DNA from: Ornithinibacillus scapharcae TW25
GTDB lineage: Bacteria; Bacillota; Bacilli; Bacillales; Amphibacillaceae
NCBI RefSeq assembly: GCF_000190475.1
Contig: NZ_AEWH01000071.1
Span: forward strand, 1 to 64,000
DNA length: 64,000 nt
Direction of reading: 5' to 3'
Under the pieces are notes generated by a model. It was not told the DNA's origin. It did no database searches and was given only the letters and a program-made list of their open reading frames with translations. The position numbers were made by a program, and so were the translations under genes. Below are positions 33,845-43,965 of this stretch, in pieces. Numbering within the stretch: the stretch's first letter is position 1; each line of letters starts with the position of its first letter.

Positions 33845-34615
33845 CTATATAGTCGTCTGCTTCTTCAATAGCAAATAATCTTCTAGTTTCTTCTTTGATA
33901 TTTGGTCTATTTTTATTACTGTATTTTTAGGTAGACAGATCGAGCAGATATAATTTCCAATTCTAAATCCGATTACTTTGTATTGAGAAAAATGCTGAAA
34001 TTCACTCGTGTAGATACCATCATGCTCTCTAACACGTTGTAAGTCGTATATAAAAGCAGAGACTGTTAAACCCGTTTTCAATATCTTGGATAGCGCTTCT
34101 TTTGCACTCCAGATTAGAGTATACGTTTGTATCTTTGATTCATTAAAGTCATGGAACAGGTTGGTTTCAGCATCCTTTATAAATGATGAAAGGAACTCTG
34201 CATTTGATTCCTTAATATACTCCAGATCAACACTAAAAGGATGTCTTTCTGGAAAGGAGATTGCTGCTGCAATCCTTTCTGTATGCGTAATACTCACTTG
34301 AATGTTATCCTTATTTTTCTCGTACATTAGGACGGGTTGGTGGAAAACCCCTCTTGTGATTTGAATTTTTTTCAAATCGGGCTCTCCTATTAAATCTGCT
34401 GAAGCACGTTTCCCTGCATAACGGCCGAAAAGAAATTCTGATTTCCTTTTTTCTACTTGATAGGACGAATACTCCAATACCTCTTCTTGGCCCAAGGTAT
34501 TTTTAGCATTTAAATAGTCTTGTTCCGTCACATTCTCATAATCATAGAAAAAAAACTTCACAGGTATATAAGCCCCGTTTCTTAATGAGTCGACAGTAAT
34601 AGAAAATTCCATCAT
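33845..34615 (-). CDS. Sfp-type 4'-phosphopantetheinyl transferase
   Basis: The 256-residue enzyme moves phosphopantetheine from CoA to the Ser of carrier domains, here presumably the NRPS T domains. Family motifs: VSITHTERIAAAIS (P1/P2 region), FSVDLE with Asp130 and Glu132 for Mg2+, and LIWSAKEALSKILKTG with Trp169, Lys172, Glu173 and Lys177. The second motif reads SVDLE instead of the usual GIDIE. AAAGGGAGA precedes the ATG. It is the last gene of the locus and belongs functionally to it. Confidence 0.9.
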   Translation of the reverse strand: MMEFSITVDSLRNGAYIPVKFFFYDYENVTEQDYLNAKNTLGQEEVLEYSSYQVEKRKSEFLFGRYAGKRASADLIGEPDLKKIQITRGVFHQPVLMYEKNKDNIQVSITHTERIAAAISFPERHPFSVDLEYIKESNAEFLSSFIKDAETNLFHDFNESKIQTYTLIWSAKEALSKILKTGLTVSAFIYDLQRVREHDGIYTSEFQHFSQYKVIGFRIGNYICSICLPKNTVIKIDQISKKKLEDYLLLKKQTTI

Positions 34616-34657
34616 TATTCTCCCTTTTCTATTCTAGAATAGATGAACATCATACTT

Positions 34658-36424
34658 CTACCCGACTTGTTCTACCTCTTTTTCCCACAATTTCCTCATG
34701 GTTGGAGAAATTTCTAACAGTTGATCGATTTTTCCGACTGCTTCTATCCTTCCATCTTTCATCACAACAATTTGATCAGCTTTTTGCAAAACAAAAGGAC
34801 GGTAGGAGGACACAACACATGTAAATTTATTTTTCTCTAGCAATTCATTAAATAGCTTTTCTTCTGTTCGTGAATCGAGCGCACTGGAGATATCATCTAA
34901 AACCAATAGTTCCGGATCTTTTGCCAGGGCACGCGCTAATGCTGTACGTTGCATTTGCCCTCCTGATAATGTTCGCCCTCTAGTTCCAATAACGGTATCT
35001 AATCCATCTTCTAATTGTTCAAGATCCTGCTCCAATTGTGCAAGCCTAATGGCTTCATATATGTTCTCTTTGCTCTTTTCCCCTGTTGCGATGTTATCAT
35101 AAAACGAATCACTAAAAAGCTGTGGAACTTGCGATACATAGGATGCTCTCGGAGGTTCAAAGAAAGCTTCTACATCTTCTACCTTGCTTTGATTCCAAAA
35201 TATTTCACCGGATTGTATAGGAACAAGCCCGAGAATGGCGCTGAGTAACGTTGATTTCCCAGAACCGATCTCTCCAGTTACTACTGTTAGTGTCCCTTTT
35301 TCAATCGACAAATCAATATCTTCAATTCCTTTATCGGTGCCATTATATGACGCTCGGAGACCTTTAATTTCAAATAGGTTAAGGAAATCCTCCTGTTTCT
35401 TCCTAACTTCTTTAATTTCTGGATAATCTCCCTTCATATAAATATCGCTATGTTCTGCCAGTTCCGCTTCCATTTCAGTCGGAAGGATTTCCCTCATACG
35501 CTTGTGTGAAACTTGAGTTTGCTTGTATCTTGCCGTTAGCATACCGAATCGCCCCGTAAGTTGTGTCACCCAAGTTAAATAATACGTAAATAACGCAAAA
35601 TCACCGACTGTAAATGAACCATCTCGCATCGCGCTCGCTGCTAGTAGTAGAATAATTCCCGTACCGATTTCTGCAATATTTGTAAACGTAGCGTTGAGAA
35701 TATTTGTAAAGAGGCGTTCCTTTATAGCAGCTTTTCCTCTTAATTGATTGACTTCACGAAACTTCTTGCTAACATTCTCCTCCGCGCTCATTACTTTAAT
35801 TGCTTGCACAGAACCAAAAAGTTCACCGATTAACTCGGTCAGATTGCCTGTCGTTTCTCTCGCTTCTATACGGTTCTTTTCTACCCTATTTCTGACAATG
35901 TGTGCAACAGCCACTACTGCTACCATTGGTAAGAACACAACTAAGGTAATGAGTACATCAATTCTAACCATGATTACTAGTGCGACCAGGGCAAATACAG
36001 CTGCTCCGACCACATCTAATAACGAAGTCCAGCTCAGGAAATCCGCTGTCTCGTCGACATCCTCTCTGAATCGACTAATAGACTCACTTGATGATTTAGG
36101 AAGTTTACTTGATGCTGGATGTCCAACAACCTTTTTTATCATGTTCTTTCTTAATAACGCTGTTGTCATATTACGGAAGGTCACGTCAATAATAATATTG
36201 AACAAAATTAAAATCACTCTTGAAAATTGACCAACCACTAATAGTGCAATAACCGCCCATATCCACCAGTTGTCCTCTCCTACTTGAAGAGCATCAAAAA
36301 ATTCTCTCGCTACATAACCTGGGATAATGAAAATGAGCCATGAGGATATCACAAGTAAAGCATCAAGTGTGTATAACCCTGGTCTAAACATAATTAGTTT
36401 CCATAGAAATTGTGATGTCTTCAT
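34658..36424 (-). CDS. ABC exporter half-transporter, subunit with degenerate ATP site
   Basis: The 588-residue fusion has an ABC type I transmembrane domain (six helices, residues 15-300) and an ATPase domain (345-580). Walker A TGEIGSGKST and signature LSGGQMQRTALARAL are intact, but the catalytic Glu after Walker B is Asp (LLVLDDISSALD) and the switch His is Tyr (SSYRPF). This pattern marks the non-catalytic half of heterodimeric exporters; the partner is the adjacent gene, whose coding end overlaps this start by four bases. Likely role: export of, and self-protection from, the peptide product. Confidence 0.9.
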   Translation of the reverse strand: MKTSQFLWKLIMFRPGLYTLDALLVISSWLIFIIPGYVAREFFDALQVGEDNWWIWAVIALLVVGQFSRVILILFNIIIDVTFRNMTTALLRKNMIKKVVGHPASSKLPKSSSESISRFREDVDETADFLSWTSLLDVVGAAVFALVALVIMVRIDVLITLVVFLPMVAVVAVAHIVRNRVEKNRIEARETTGNLTELIGELFGSVQAIKVMSAEENVSKKFREVNQLRGKAAIKERLFTNILNATFTNIAEIGTGIILLLAASAMRDGSFTVGDFALFTYYLTWVTQLTGRFGMLTARYKQTQVSHKRMREILPTEMEAELAEHSDIYMKGDYPEIKEVRKKQEDFLNLFEIKGLRASYNGTDKGIEDIDLSIEKGTLTVVTGEIGSGKSTLLSAILGLVPIQSGEIFWNQSKVEDVEAFFEPPRASYVSQVPQLFSDSFYDNIATGEKSKENIYEAIRLAQLEQDLEQLEDGLDTVIGTRGRTLSGGQMQRTALARALAKDPELLVLDDISSALDSRTEEKLFNELLEKNKFTCVVSSYRPFVLQKADQIVVMKDGRIEAVGKIDQLLEISPTMRKLWEKEVEQVG

Positions 36425-38166
36425 GCCGATTGATCCTCCTTCTGCCCTTGGAGAAGATCATAGTATTTCGACGAAATATCTTCTTCAAGTATTTCTCTTG
36501 CCCCATGCTCTACAACTTGGCCTTTATCTAAAACCAATATTTCATCCACCTTCTGAAGTGTTTTTAATCGGTGAGCGATGATTATGCCTGTGCGATTCTC
36601 CAGTAGGCGGTCAAGAGCTCGATACATTAGTTTCTCTGTAGAAGGGTCAATTCTAGCAGTCGCTTCATCTAGAATAACAATAGCCGGATTCTTTATTAGT
36701 ACTCTCGTTAACGCAAACAGCTGAGCTTCTCCAGCCGAAAAAGTAATGCTGTCTTTTCCAATTCTTGTATCTAATCCATCAGGTAGAGAATGTAACCAAT
36801 CCAATAATCCTAACTCTTCTAATGCACGAATTATTTGGTTGTCAGATATCGAATCATCAAAGAAGGTGACATTATCTCTTAATGTCCCGTCAAATAATTG
36901 AACATCTTGGGTAACAATTGCGATATGCTTGCGTAAACTTTCAATTTGATAATTTTTTATTTCTAGACCGTCAATAAGAATATTTCCACTAGACGGTTGA
37001 TATAACCGTAAAAGCAACCGTATTATCGTGGTTTTCCCACTACCTGTTCTACCGATAACTCCTAGCTTTTTTCCTGCCTCTAGCTGCAGATTTACTTGAT
37101 TTAGCACTTGTTCTTTTTCTTTTTCATACTGGAACGTCACGTTATCGAACGTAATGGATACCGCTTTATTGGTTGGAAATTCAATAGGTCCGCTGATAAT
37201 CTCACTTTTAGTTTCAAATAATTCCTGTGTACGTAAGATACTTGCACTTGCCCTTTGAAAGTTCTGCATTTGAATAATTAATTGCTCGATAGGAACTCTC
37301 AGCATTTGAACATAAGCGTAGATCATAAATACAGTTCCTATAGTAGCCTCGTTCCTAAAGTAAAGATATACACCTATTCCTAGTCCGAGTGCTGTTGCAA
37401 TCGTAAAGAATGCAATCGTAAAGTTCCAGGTAAGTCCACCGATAATGGAAGCCTTTCTCTCCTTTATAAATTTATCTCTCATTAGCTGATACAATTTATT
37501 CATCATAAAATTACTTCCACCGGTAGCTTTAATATCCTTTGCACCAGCAACTCTTTCTTCAATAAAACCGAATAAGCTAGCACTTGCTTGTCTCATCGAA
37601 CCCCAATGTGGAATTGCTAATCTTCTAATCTTGTTAATTGTTAGCATAGAAACTAAGGAAAAGAGCGTAAAAATAACTCCAACTCTCCAGTCCTCTACCG
37701 TTAATAGCACTAAAATTCCAAGTAGAAGGATAAAGTTACTTACTGAAACAACCCAAAATCTTGAAAAGAAGTTTGCTAGTTCCGTGACATCCCCATCTAT
37801 CCGTTCAATCATGCCCCCAGAAGTTGTTTTATTATGAAAGCTCATATCTAGTTTCAGACAGTGAAGCGCTAAGTCATTTCTTAATTCGTTTGAAGCGTTC
37901 CAGCCAATGACTTCACTGAGATACGAGGAGCCAATGGTAATCAATTGCCTTATCAACGCTATTCCTAAGAACACAATTGCGAGGAAGGTTAAATGATCCA
38001 TTGTACTCCCTAAAGTTGCACTATCAATAAACTCACGAATAATTTGTGGGCCAATTAATTGTAGGCCAATTGTGACAATAACCGAGATAAATAATACACA
38101 TATTAACATCCAATGTGGTACTAAATATGTTTTTACTAAGCGAATAATGCCCGTTTTGGTACTCAT
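36421..38166 (-). CDS. ABC exporter half-transporter, subunit with intact ATP site
   Basis: The 581-residue TMD-NBD protein has Walker A GRTGSGKTT, Walker B with catalytic Glu (VILDEATARID) and H-loop His (AHRL) present, but the signature is FSAGEAQ instead of LSGGQ. Together with the partner encoded at 34658-36424 this gives one complete ATP site (Walker A/B from here, LSGGQ from the partner) and one degenerate site. The stop of the KAS III gene and this start are one base apart. Confidence 0.9.
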   Translation of the reverse strand: MSTKTGIIRLVKTYLVPHWMLICVLFISVIVTIGLQLIGPQIIREFIDSATLGSTMDHLTFLAIVFLGIALIRQLITIGSSYLSEVIGWNASNELRNDLALHCLKLDMSFHNKTTSGGMIERIDGDVTELANFFSRFWVVSVSNFILLLGILVLLTVEDWRVGVIFTLFSLVSMLTINKIRRLAIPHWGSMRQASASLFGFIEERVAGAKDIKATGGSNFMMNKLYQLMRDKFIKERKASIIGGLTWNFTIAFFTIATALGLGIGVYLYFRNEATIGTVFMIYAYVQMLRVPIEQLIIQMQNFQRASASILRTQELFETKSEIISGPIEFPTNKAVSITFDNVTFQYEKEKEQVLNQVNLQLEAGKKLGVIGRTGSGKTTIIRLLLRLYQPSSGNILIDGLEIKNYQIESLRKHIAIVTQDVQLFDGTLRDNVTFFDDSISDNQIIRALEELGLLDWLHSLPDGLDTRIGKDSITFSAGEAQLFALTRVLIKNPAIVILDEATARIDPSTEKLMYRALDRLLENRTGIIIAHRLKTLQKVDEILVLDKGQVVEHGAREILEEDISSKYYDLLQGQKEDQSA

Positions 38167-38167
38167 T

Positions 38168-39184
38168 CTACACCGCCTCGCTAGAAACCGAATTTATTAA
38201 CGCTTCATCAACTCTTATGATATTTGCGGCACATGCCAATCCTCCTCCAAATCCAACTAGCATGATGTAGCAATCGCCTTGTATTCTCCCTTCTTTCAAA
38301 GCATCATACAGAGCTAGGGGAATAGAGGCTGAAGATGTATTCCCAAATTTATGAATATTTGACATAAACTTGTCCGTCGATACATCTAAATTGAATGCAA
38401 ATTCGTTGATAAAGTGTATATTTGCTTGGTGAGGAATGATTACTTCAATCTCATCAAGTGATATATTCGTTTTCTTACAGGTTTCTTTAATAATATCAGT
38501 AACAAGAGGAACGACCGTTTCAAAGAGTTGCATTCCTTGCATTTTAATATAATGCTGTCTATTTTCTACTGTTTCTACTGATGGAGGCTGTTTTGTTCCT
38601 CCTGCTGGAATATTGAGAATATCTGCCCCAGATCCATCTGCTTTCATTGTACTACCATGAAAGTAATCAACTTCACTTGCTTCTAAGATGACCGCTCCTG
38701 CTGCATCACCGAAAAGAACACATGTACTTCGATCTTCCCAGTCTGTTATTTTGGAAATTAGCTCAGATCCGATAATAAGCGCGTTACTGAAAACACCATT
38801 CTTAATAAATTGAGCTGCTGTTTCAATTGCATATATAAACCCAGAGCAAGCAACTGAGATATCAAATGCACAGGCTTTCTTTGCACCTAAAAGATGCTGA
38901 ACTGTACATGCAACCGAAATTGTTGGTTGATCAGGCATAAGTGTAGTAACTATAATCAAATCTATCTCTTCAGCTGACATCCCCCTATTTCCTAGCGCTC
39001 TCTTAGCTGCTGATAAAGCCATTGATGAAGTACACTCTTCTTCAGACGCAATATATCGTTCTTTTATTCCTGTTCTAGTTACTATCCATTCATCAGAGGT
39101 ATCAACCATTTTTTCGAGATCAGCATTTGTAAGCTTTCTTTCAGGATGGTAGGTTCCTATTGACGTTATCTTTACACCTTGCAT
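38168..39184 (-). CDS. Ketoacyl-ACP synthase III (FabH)-like enzyme
   Basis: The 338-residue thiolase-fold protein begins VKITSIGTYHPERKLTN and keeps the Cys113 (VACSGF), His252 (IPHQANIHF) and Asn282 (KFGNTSSASIP) triad, so it should form acyl-enzyme. In primary metabolism FabH condenses acyl-CoA with malonyl-ACP. Within an NRPS operon such enzymes can make an unusual acyl starter or transfer acyl groups to O or N without condensation. No ACP, acyltransferase or PKS gene is seen in the window, so the second role deserves weight. Reaction not decided. Confidence 0.88.
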   Translation of the reverse strand: MQGVKITSIGTYHPERKLTNADLEKMVDTSDEWIVTRTGIKERYIASEEECTSSMALSAAKRALGNRGMSAEEIDLIIVTTLMPDQPTISVACTVQHLLGAKKACAFDISVACSGFIYAIETAAQFIKNGVFSNALIIGSELISKITDWEDRSTCVLFGDAAGAVILEASEVDYFHGSTMKADGSGADILNIPAGGTKQPPSVETVENRQHYIKMQGMQLFETVVPLVTDIIKETCKKTNISLDEIEVIIPHQANIHFINEFAFNLDVSTDKFMSNIHKFGNTSSASIPLALYDALKEGRIQGDCYIMLVGFGGGLACAANIIRVDEALINSVSSEAV

Positions 39185-39195
39185 TCGGAATCACT

Positions 39196-39951
39196 TCACT
39201 TTCTATGATTTGATAGCTGTTTTTCAATGGTTTGAACGATGTCACCTTTATGTTGATGGAGGAAGAAGTGTCCTCCATCATAGGTAAACTGTTGAAAGTT
39301 TTTTGAAGTATACTGCTTCCATTCTGTAAGCTGGTTCGGTGAAACTTCCATATCACCCTTCCCCCCAAACACCGTGATAGGTATTGGTAAAGGGTTTCTC
39401 TTCGTATATTGATACGTTTCACATATCGCAAAATCTGCCCGTATTGTTGGGAGCATAAGTTGTAAAAGTTCTTCATTATGCAAAACTTCTTCCGGGGTGC
39501 CATCAAGACGTCTTAATTCTTGAATAAATTCTTGTTCTGACAGTAAATGGACATGCTTTCCCCTGTCTGTTAGATGTGGTGGTACTCTAGCAGATAGGAA
39601 GAGCCCTTGAGGTAATTCCTTTTCTTGCTCATATAGAAACGCGGCTAACTCATAACTGATTAGCGCACCCATACTATGTCCAAAGAATGCATATGGTTGT
39701 GACCAATCAAAATCTATTCCAGCATAAAGATCCTTGATTAACTCTTCAATATTATTAATAGGTAATTCACTGATTCGTATCCCTCTCCCGGGCAGCTGTA
39801 TACTTTGTATTTCAAGGTCAGTCGTACAAAAATGGTGCCAATTATAAAATATATGTCCACTTCCACCAGCGTATGGAAAACAAAACAAAGTTAATTTTTT
39901 TGATGTAGATGGACTTATAACTTTCCTCCACTTATTTCCTCTTTCATTCAT
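39196..39951 (-). CDS. Type II (editing) thioesterase
   Basis: The 251-residue stand-alone alpha/beta hydrolase of the GrsT/SrfAD family removes wrong acyl or aminoacyl groups from carrier domains. LFCFPYAGGSGHIFYNW at the N-terminus, nucleophile Ser in FFGHSMGALISYELA, and Asp/His in VFGGKGDMEV and GGHFFLHQ are all in place. The frame begins at a GTG overlapping the NRPS stop (39963), but ATG 39951 with CAGGTG ten bases upstream is preferred. Confidence 0.92.
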   Translation of the reverse strand: MNERGNKWRKVISPSTSKKLTLFCFPYAGGSGHIFYNWHHFCTTDLEIQSIQLPGRGIRISELPINNIEELIKDLYAGIDFDWSQPYAFFGHSMGALISYELAAFLYEQEKELPQGLFLSARVPPHLTDRGKHVHLLSEQEFIQELRRLDGTPEEVLHNEELLQLMLPTIRADFAICETYQYTKRNPLPIPITVFGGKGDMEVSPNQLTEWKQYTSKNFQQFTYDGGHFFLHQHKGDIVQTIEKQLSNHRK

Positions 39952-39959
39952 CAATGCAT

Positions 39960-42900
39960 TCACCTGCTATTAGAAAATTCCGTTGTTCTACTCAATTTCT
40001 CCGCTAGTTTCTCAGCTACAACTCTCGCATTAGGTTCAGCTAGCATGGTATAGTGAGTCCCAGGAATCTCTGTAACATAAACGTTTTTCTTAGTTACTTG
40101 TCCCCATCCCAAATCTCCTTGTGCCGAATCCGCCAAATGGTTTTCCAATGCCTTATAGATTGATAGATTATTATCAATCTGTTGTGCTTGGTAATTTAGT
40201 ACTGCTGTTCGATGATATTTGTATAGCTTGTACAACGTTTTTGCTTGTTCCAAATTACTGATATCATTGCGGATAACGTTTTGTTCTACTCCCACTTCTA
40301 ACATCGCTTTTAACTGATCCTCAGGACTTAGATCCCGAAGTTCATCCCTGGACAATTCTATTCTCCCTTGTGAGATCGCATAATTCATCAGTGCTAAATC
40401 ATCTTCAACTAGATCTTGACGAATTCCTTGAACGATACTTGAACTGATGATTGAGACAAAAACTTCCTCCCCGTCCCTTAACAGTTGTCTAGCCATCTCA
40501 AACGAGATTAGCCCTCCCATGCACCAACCGCCAATATGGTATGGACCCATAGGTTTTACTTCTTTCATCTTTGAAATGTAGAATTTTGCCATTTCTTGAA
40601 TATCTTGAAAAGGTTCTTCTCCAATTTGTAACCCTTTTGCACGTACACCGTATAGCCCAATCTTATGTTTTTCTAAATAATGTGCTAGTCGCTCATAGCT
40701 GAATACATGCCCTCCATGTGGATGCACCATGAACATGTTTAGATCTCCTGTCACATTATTTAAAGGAATGATCGTTGGGGAATGCACATCTTCTTTGGAA
40801 CGTAACAGGGTAGCCATACCTTCAATGGTTCTTCCCCTTTCAAAAAAGACGGATAATGGTAATTCTTTATCAAATTCATTGTTAATTTTCATCATTACCC
40901 TTAAAGCAAGTAAGGATTGCCCGCCAAGTTCAAAGAAGTCATCGGTAATTCCTATTGGATTAACGTTTAATCCTTCCTGCCACATTTCTACAAGTTTCTT
41001 TTCAATGTCATCTCTGGCTGGTATTAATTTAGTTGATAGACTTGAGCGATTGGTTTCAAGTTTTGGCAGTCCTTTTCTATTTACTTTTCCACTCGAAGTC
41101 CTAGGGATTTCTTTGATTGTCATATAATGTGAAGGAAGCATATAGGAAGGTATCTTATCTTTTAACTCACTCCTAATGACAGAGAAATCCAGCTCATTTG
41201 ATGCAACTAGATAAGCGACTAAAGCCTGCTCACCATCTGAATGGGTAAAAACATGAACCACAGAATCCTTTACATCTTCTATTTGTCTTAATACAGACTC
41301 AATTTCTCCAAGTTCAATCCGGTTCCCTCTCAGTTTAACTTGATGATCGATTCTCCCTAGATATTCGATATTTCCATCTAATCTATAGCGAGCTAAATCG
41401 CCACTCTTATAAAGTCTTTCTTGTGTATTTGGATGCGTTATGAAGCTAGCTAAGGTTTGCTCTTTTCTTTTGAGATACCCTTTTGCTAAGCCCACACCTC
41501 CGATATACAATTCACCTGGTACACCAATAGGTACAGGGTTTAAGTGATGATCTAAAATATAAATCTTTGTATTGGCAATTGGTTTCCCAATCGGGATTTT
41601 AGAATACGGAGAATCCTTTTCACACTCGTAATACGTGACATCAATCGATGCCTCAGTCGGTCCGTATAAGTTGAAAAGAGATTTATCCCGATAGTGTTTG
41701 TAAAACTTGTCTTGAATTTCCTTCGTAAGCTCCTCTCCACTACAAATCACCCTTTTTAAATGCTTGTGTGTATGAGTGTGATTAAAATCAAGAAAGGCTC
41801 TTAGCATCGAAGGTACGAAGTGCATTGTTGTAACTTTTTCGTCCTCCATCAGTTTGCCTAAATATTGTGGATCCTTATGACCGTCTGGCTTCGCAATTAC
41901 AAGTCTAGCTCCTACCATCAAGGGCCATAGAAATTCCCACACAGATACATCAAATGTATACGGAGTCTTCTGCAGAACAACATCCTTATCTGATAAGCTA
42001 AAGTAGTCTTGCATCCACTCCAACCGATTCGTAAGTCCCTGATGAAGAACCTCAACTCCTTTTGGTTTCCCTGTTGAACCTGAGGTATAGATAACATAAG
42101 CTACATTTTCCCCTTTTACAGTGACTTGCGGGTTTTCAATACTCTCACTGTGTAATGCCCAATCAGTCAAACAAATTTCATTAATATTGGTGATGTCAAC
42201 TAATGTTCCCTTCGTACTCTGTTCCGTCAATACGGTTTGTAGCTCCGCTTCTTGAATCACAAACTGCGTTCGTTCTTTTGGATCTTCTGGTGCAATAGGG
42301 ACATAACCTGATCCGGATTTTAATATTCCCCAAATAGCAATGACCATTTCAATTGACCTATTCATGCATATCCCAACAAGCTTGTCAGGTCCGATTCCTT
42401 GTTTTCTTAAGTAATGCGCCACCTGGTTAGCCTTTTGATTTAACTCTCGATAAGTCATGGATTCACCATTAAAAGTAACGGCAATTTGTTCTGGTTTGCG
42501 TGCCGATATTTCTTCTAGATACTGTTGCACTAGGCAATCATCGTATTTCTTTTCTGTATTATTCCAATTATTGATTTGGTCTAGTTCCTCTTCCGTTAAC
42601 AGGTCATTTTGTTGTATTGGTGAATTCTCGTTTTGGACCATCAGTTTTAAAGCCTTTATAAAGTATTGATGGGCTCTTTCCACATATGACAATGGGATTC
42701 GTTCTGGATCAAATTGTAATGTAAGGTAAAGTTCACGATTACTAGAACTCTGCCTGAAATGAACCATTAATGGGAAGTTAGTTACTTCATTAAAATATCG
42801 GTCGACAATTTTAAGAGAACCCTCTTTGAGTTCTTCCTCATTCGTATGATGAAAATGAGTATAGTTGAAAGCTGTTTCAAATAATATAGAGCCATCAAAC

Positions 42901-43937
42901 ATATTCTTCATCTCAGCAAGAGGGAATCGCCTATACCGCATAAGCTCCTTTTCAAGATTAAAGATATTTTTGATAAAATCAGCCCAGGATTCATTTCCGA
43001 CCTGATATCGAACTGGTAGAGTGTTTAAAAATAATCCTAGTATCCTATCTCCATCTTTACTTTCTGGTCTACCATTAGTTACTAGACCAGTCATAACATC
43101 TGTTTGTCCTGTTATGAATCCCATTACTTTAAGATGTACAGCAAATAGTATAGTTTTAAATGGTACTCTTAAGTTTTTGGATAAATCCATTAGTTGTTTA
43201 TAAAGTTTCTCAGAAATCTTTGAGCCTACCATGTTCTGTTCATCCGGCGATAATATCTCAAACTCAGGTAGTGAGCTCCCCTGGTAGTCTTTTAACTTTT
43301 CTTTCCAATATGTTCGGTTTTCACTAGATTCAATTGCTTGTTTCTCCATTTCAACAAAGTTTCGAAAAGATACTTCCAATTGTCCTTTTGATGTAGATTG
43401 TCCAGTGGTGTATAGGGAGTGGTATTCTTTAAGAAGCTCTGAAATGAATAAGGAAGCACTCCAACCATCTAGTATCGCATGGTGAAACAAGACGCTTAGT
43501 TGAAACGAACCTTCTCCCCTATTGTGTATATAGACCCTAAATAGTGGGGGGGTGTTAAAATCAAACGACTCCTTTTTCTTCTGCAAAAGCCATTGCTCTA
43601 TCCTGTCAAGCTGTTGTTCTTGTGGTATATGGGAAACATCGATAAATTCCACATTCGGAATGACTGACTTATGGACGATTTGAAGAGGTTGTGAGAACTG
43701 TACTAAATCAAAGGAGGTTCTTAGTACAGCATGATTTTTCATCATATTTTGCAAAGCTTGGTTGAATAGGCCCTCATCAAATTTCCCTTTTAAGTGATAG
43801 CTCATTAGATCATGATATACTCCACTTTGATGATTATATAAGCTATGAAATAGCATACCTTCTTGAAGATTCGTGAGTGGGTAAGCATCTTCAATTTGTG
43901 TTTTATCGTAAGTAACTGTTTTACTCATTTCATTCAC
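39960..43937 (-). CDS. Terminal NRPS module C-A(Ser)-T-TE with Cys thioesterase
   Basis: The 1325-residue protein has C (about 15-450, HHAILDG), A (about 480-985), T (LGGQSLLALRV, about 1010) and TE (1065-1320). The specificity code read by eye is D-V-W-H-I-S-L-I-D-K, one conservative change from known Ser codes. The C domain starts with YPLTNLQEGMLFHSLY, the form seen in C domains that follow epimerised residues (DCL or dual type). The TE nucleophile elbow is GGWCMGG with Cys1139 in place of Ser; His is in GTHYTML. It is last in the collinear order and so would release the product. Confidence 0.93.
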   Translation of the reverse strand: MNEMSKTVTYDKTQIEDAYPLTNLQEGMLFHSLYNHQSGVYHDLMSYHLKGKFDEGLFNQALQNMMKNHAVLRTSFDLVQFSQPLQIVHKSVIPNVEFIDVSHIPQEQQLDRIEQWLLQKKKESFDFNTPPLFRVYIHNRGEGSFQLSVLFHHAILDGWSASLFISELLKEYHSLYTTGQSTSKGQLEVSFRNFVEMEKQAIESSENRTYWKEKLKDYQGSSLPEFEILSPDEQNMVGSKISEKLYKQLMDLSKNLRVPFKTILFAVHLKVMGFITGQTDVMTGLVTNGRPESKDGDRILGLFLNTLPVRYQVGNESWADFIKNIFNLEKELMRYRRFPLAEMKNMFDGSILFETAFNYTHFHHTNEEELKEGSLKIVDRYFNEVTNFPLMVHFRQSSSNRELYLTLQFDPERIPLSYVERAHQYFIKALKLMVQNENSPIQQNDLLTEEELDQINNWNNTEKKYDDCLVQQYLEEISARKPEQIAVTFNGESMTYRELNQKANQVAHYLRKQGIGPDKLVGICMNRSIEMVIAIWGILKSGSGYVPIAPEDPKERTQFVIQEAELQTVLTEQSTKGTLVDITNINEICLTDWALHSESIENPQVTVKGENVAYVIYTSGSTGKPKGVEVLHQGLTNRLEWMQDYFSLSDKDVVLQKTPYTFDVSVWEFLWPLMVGARLVIAKPDGHKDPQYLGKLMEDEKVTTMHFVPSMLRAFLDFNHTHTHKHLKRVICSGEELTKEIQDKFYKHYRDKSLFNLYGPTEASIDVTYYECEKDSPYSKIPIGKPIANTKIYILDHHLNPVPIGVPGELYIGGVGLAKGYLKRKEQTLASFITHPNTQERLYKSGDLARYRLDGNIEYLGRIDHQVKLRGNRIELGEIESVLRQIEDVKDSVVHVFTHSDGEQALVAYLVASNELDFSVIRSELKDKIPSYMLPSHYMTIKEIPRTSSGKVNRKGLPKLETNRSSLSTKLIPARDDIEKKLVEMWQEGLNVNPIGITDDFFELGGQSLLALRVMMKINNEFDKELPLSVFFERGRTIEGMATLLRSKEDVHSPTIIPLNNVTGDLNMFMVHPHGGHVFSYERLAHYLEKHKIGLYGVRAKGLQIGEEPFQDIQEMAKFYISKMKEVKPMGPYHIGGWCMGGLISFEMARQLLRDGEEVFVSIISSSIVQGIRQDLVEDDLALMNYAISQGRIELSRDELRDLSPEDQLKAMLEVGVEQNVIRNDISNLEQAKTLYKLYKYHRTAVLNYQAQQIDNNLSIYKALENHLADSAQGDLGWGQVTKKNVYVTEIPGTHYTMLAEPNARVVAEKLAEKLSRTTEFSNSR

Positions 43938-43965
43938 TCCTTATTTCATATCAATTTAAGTAGTG

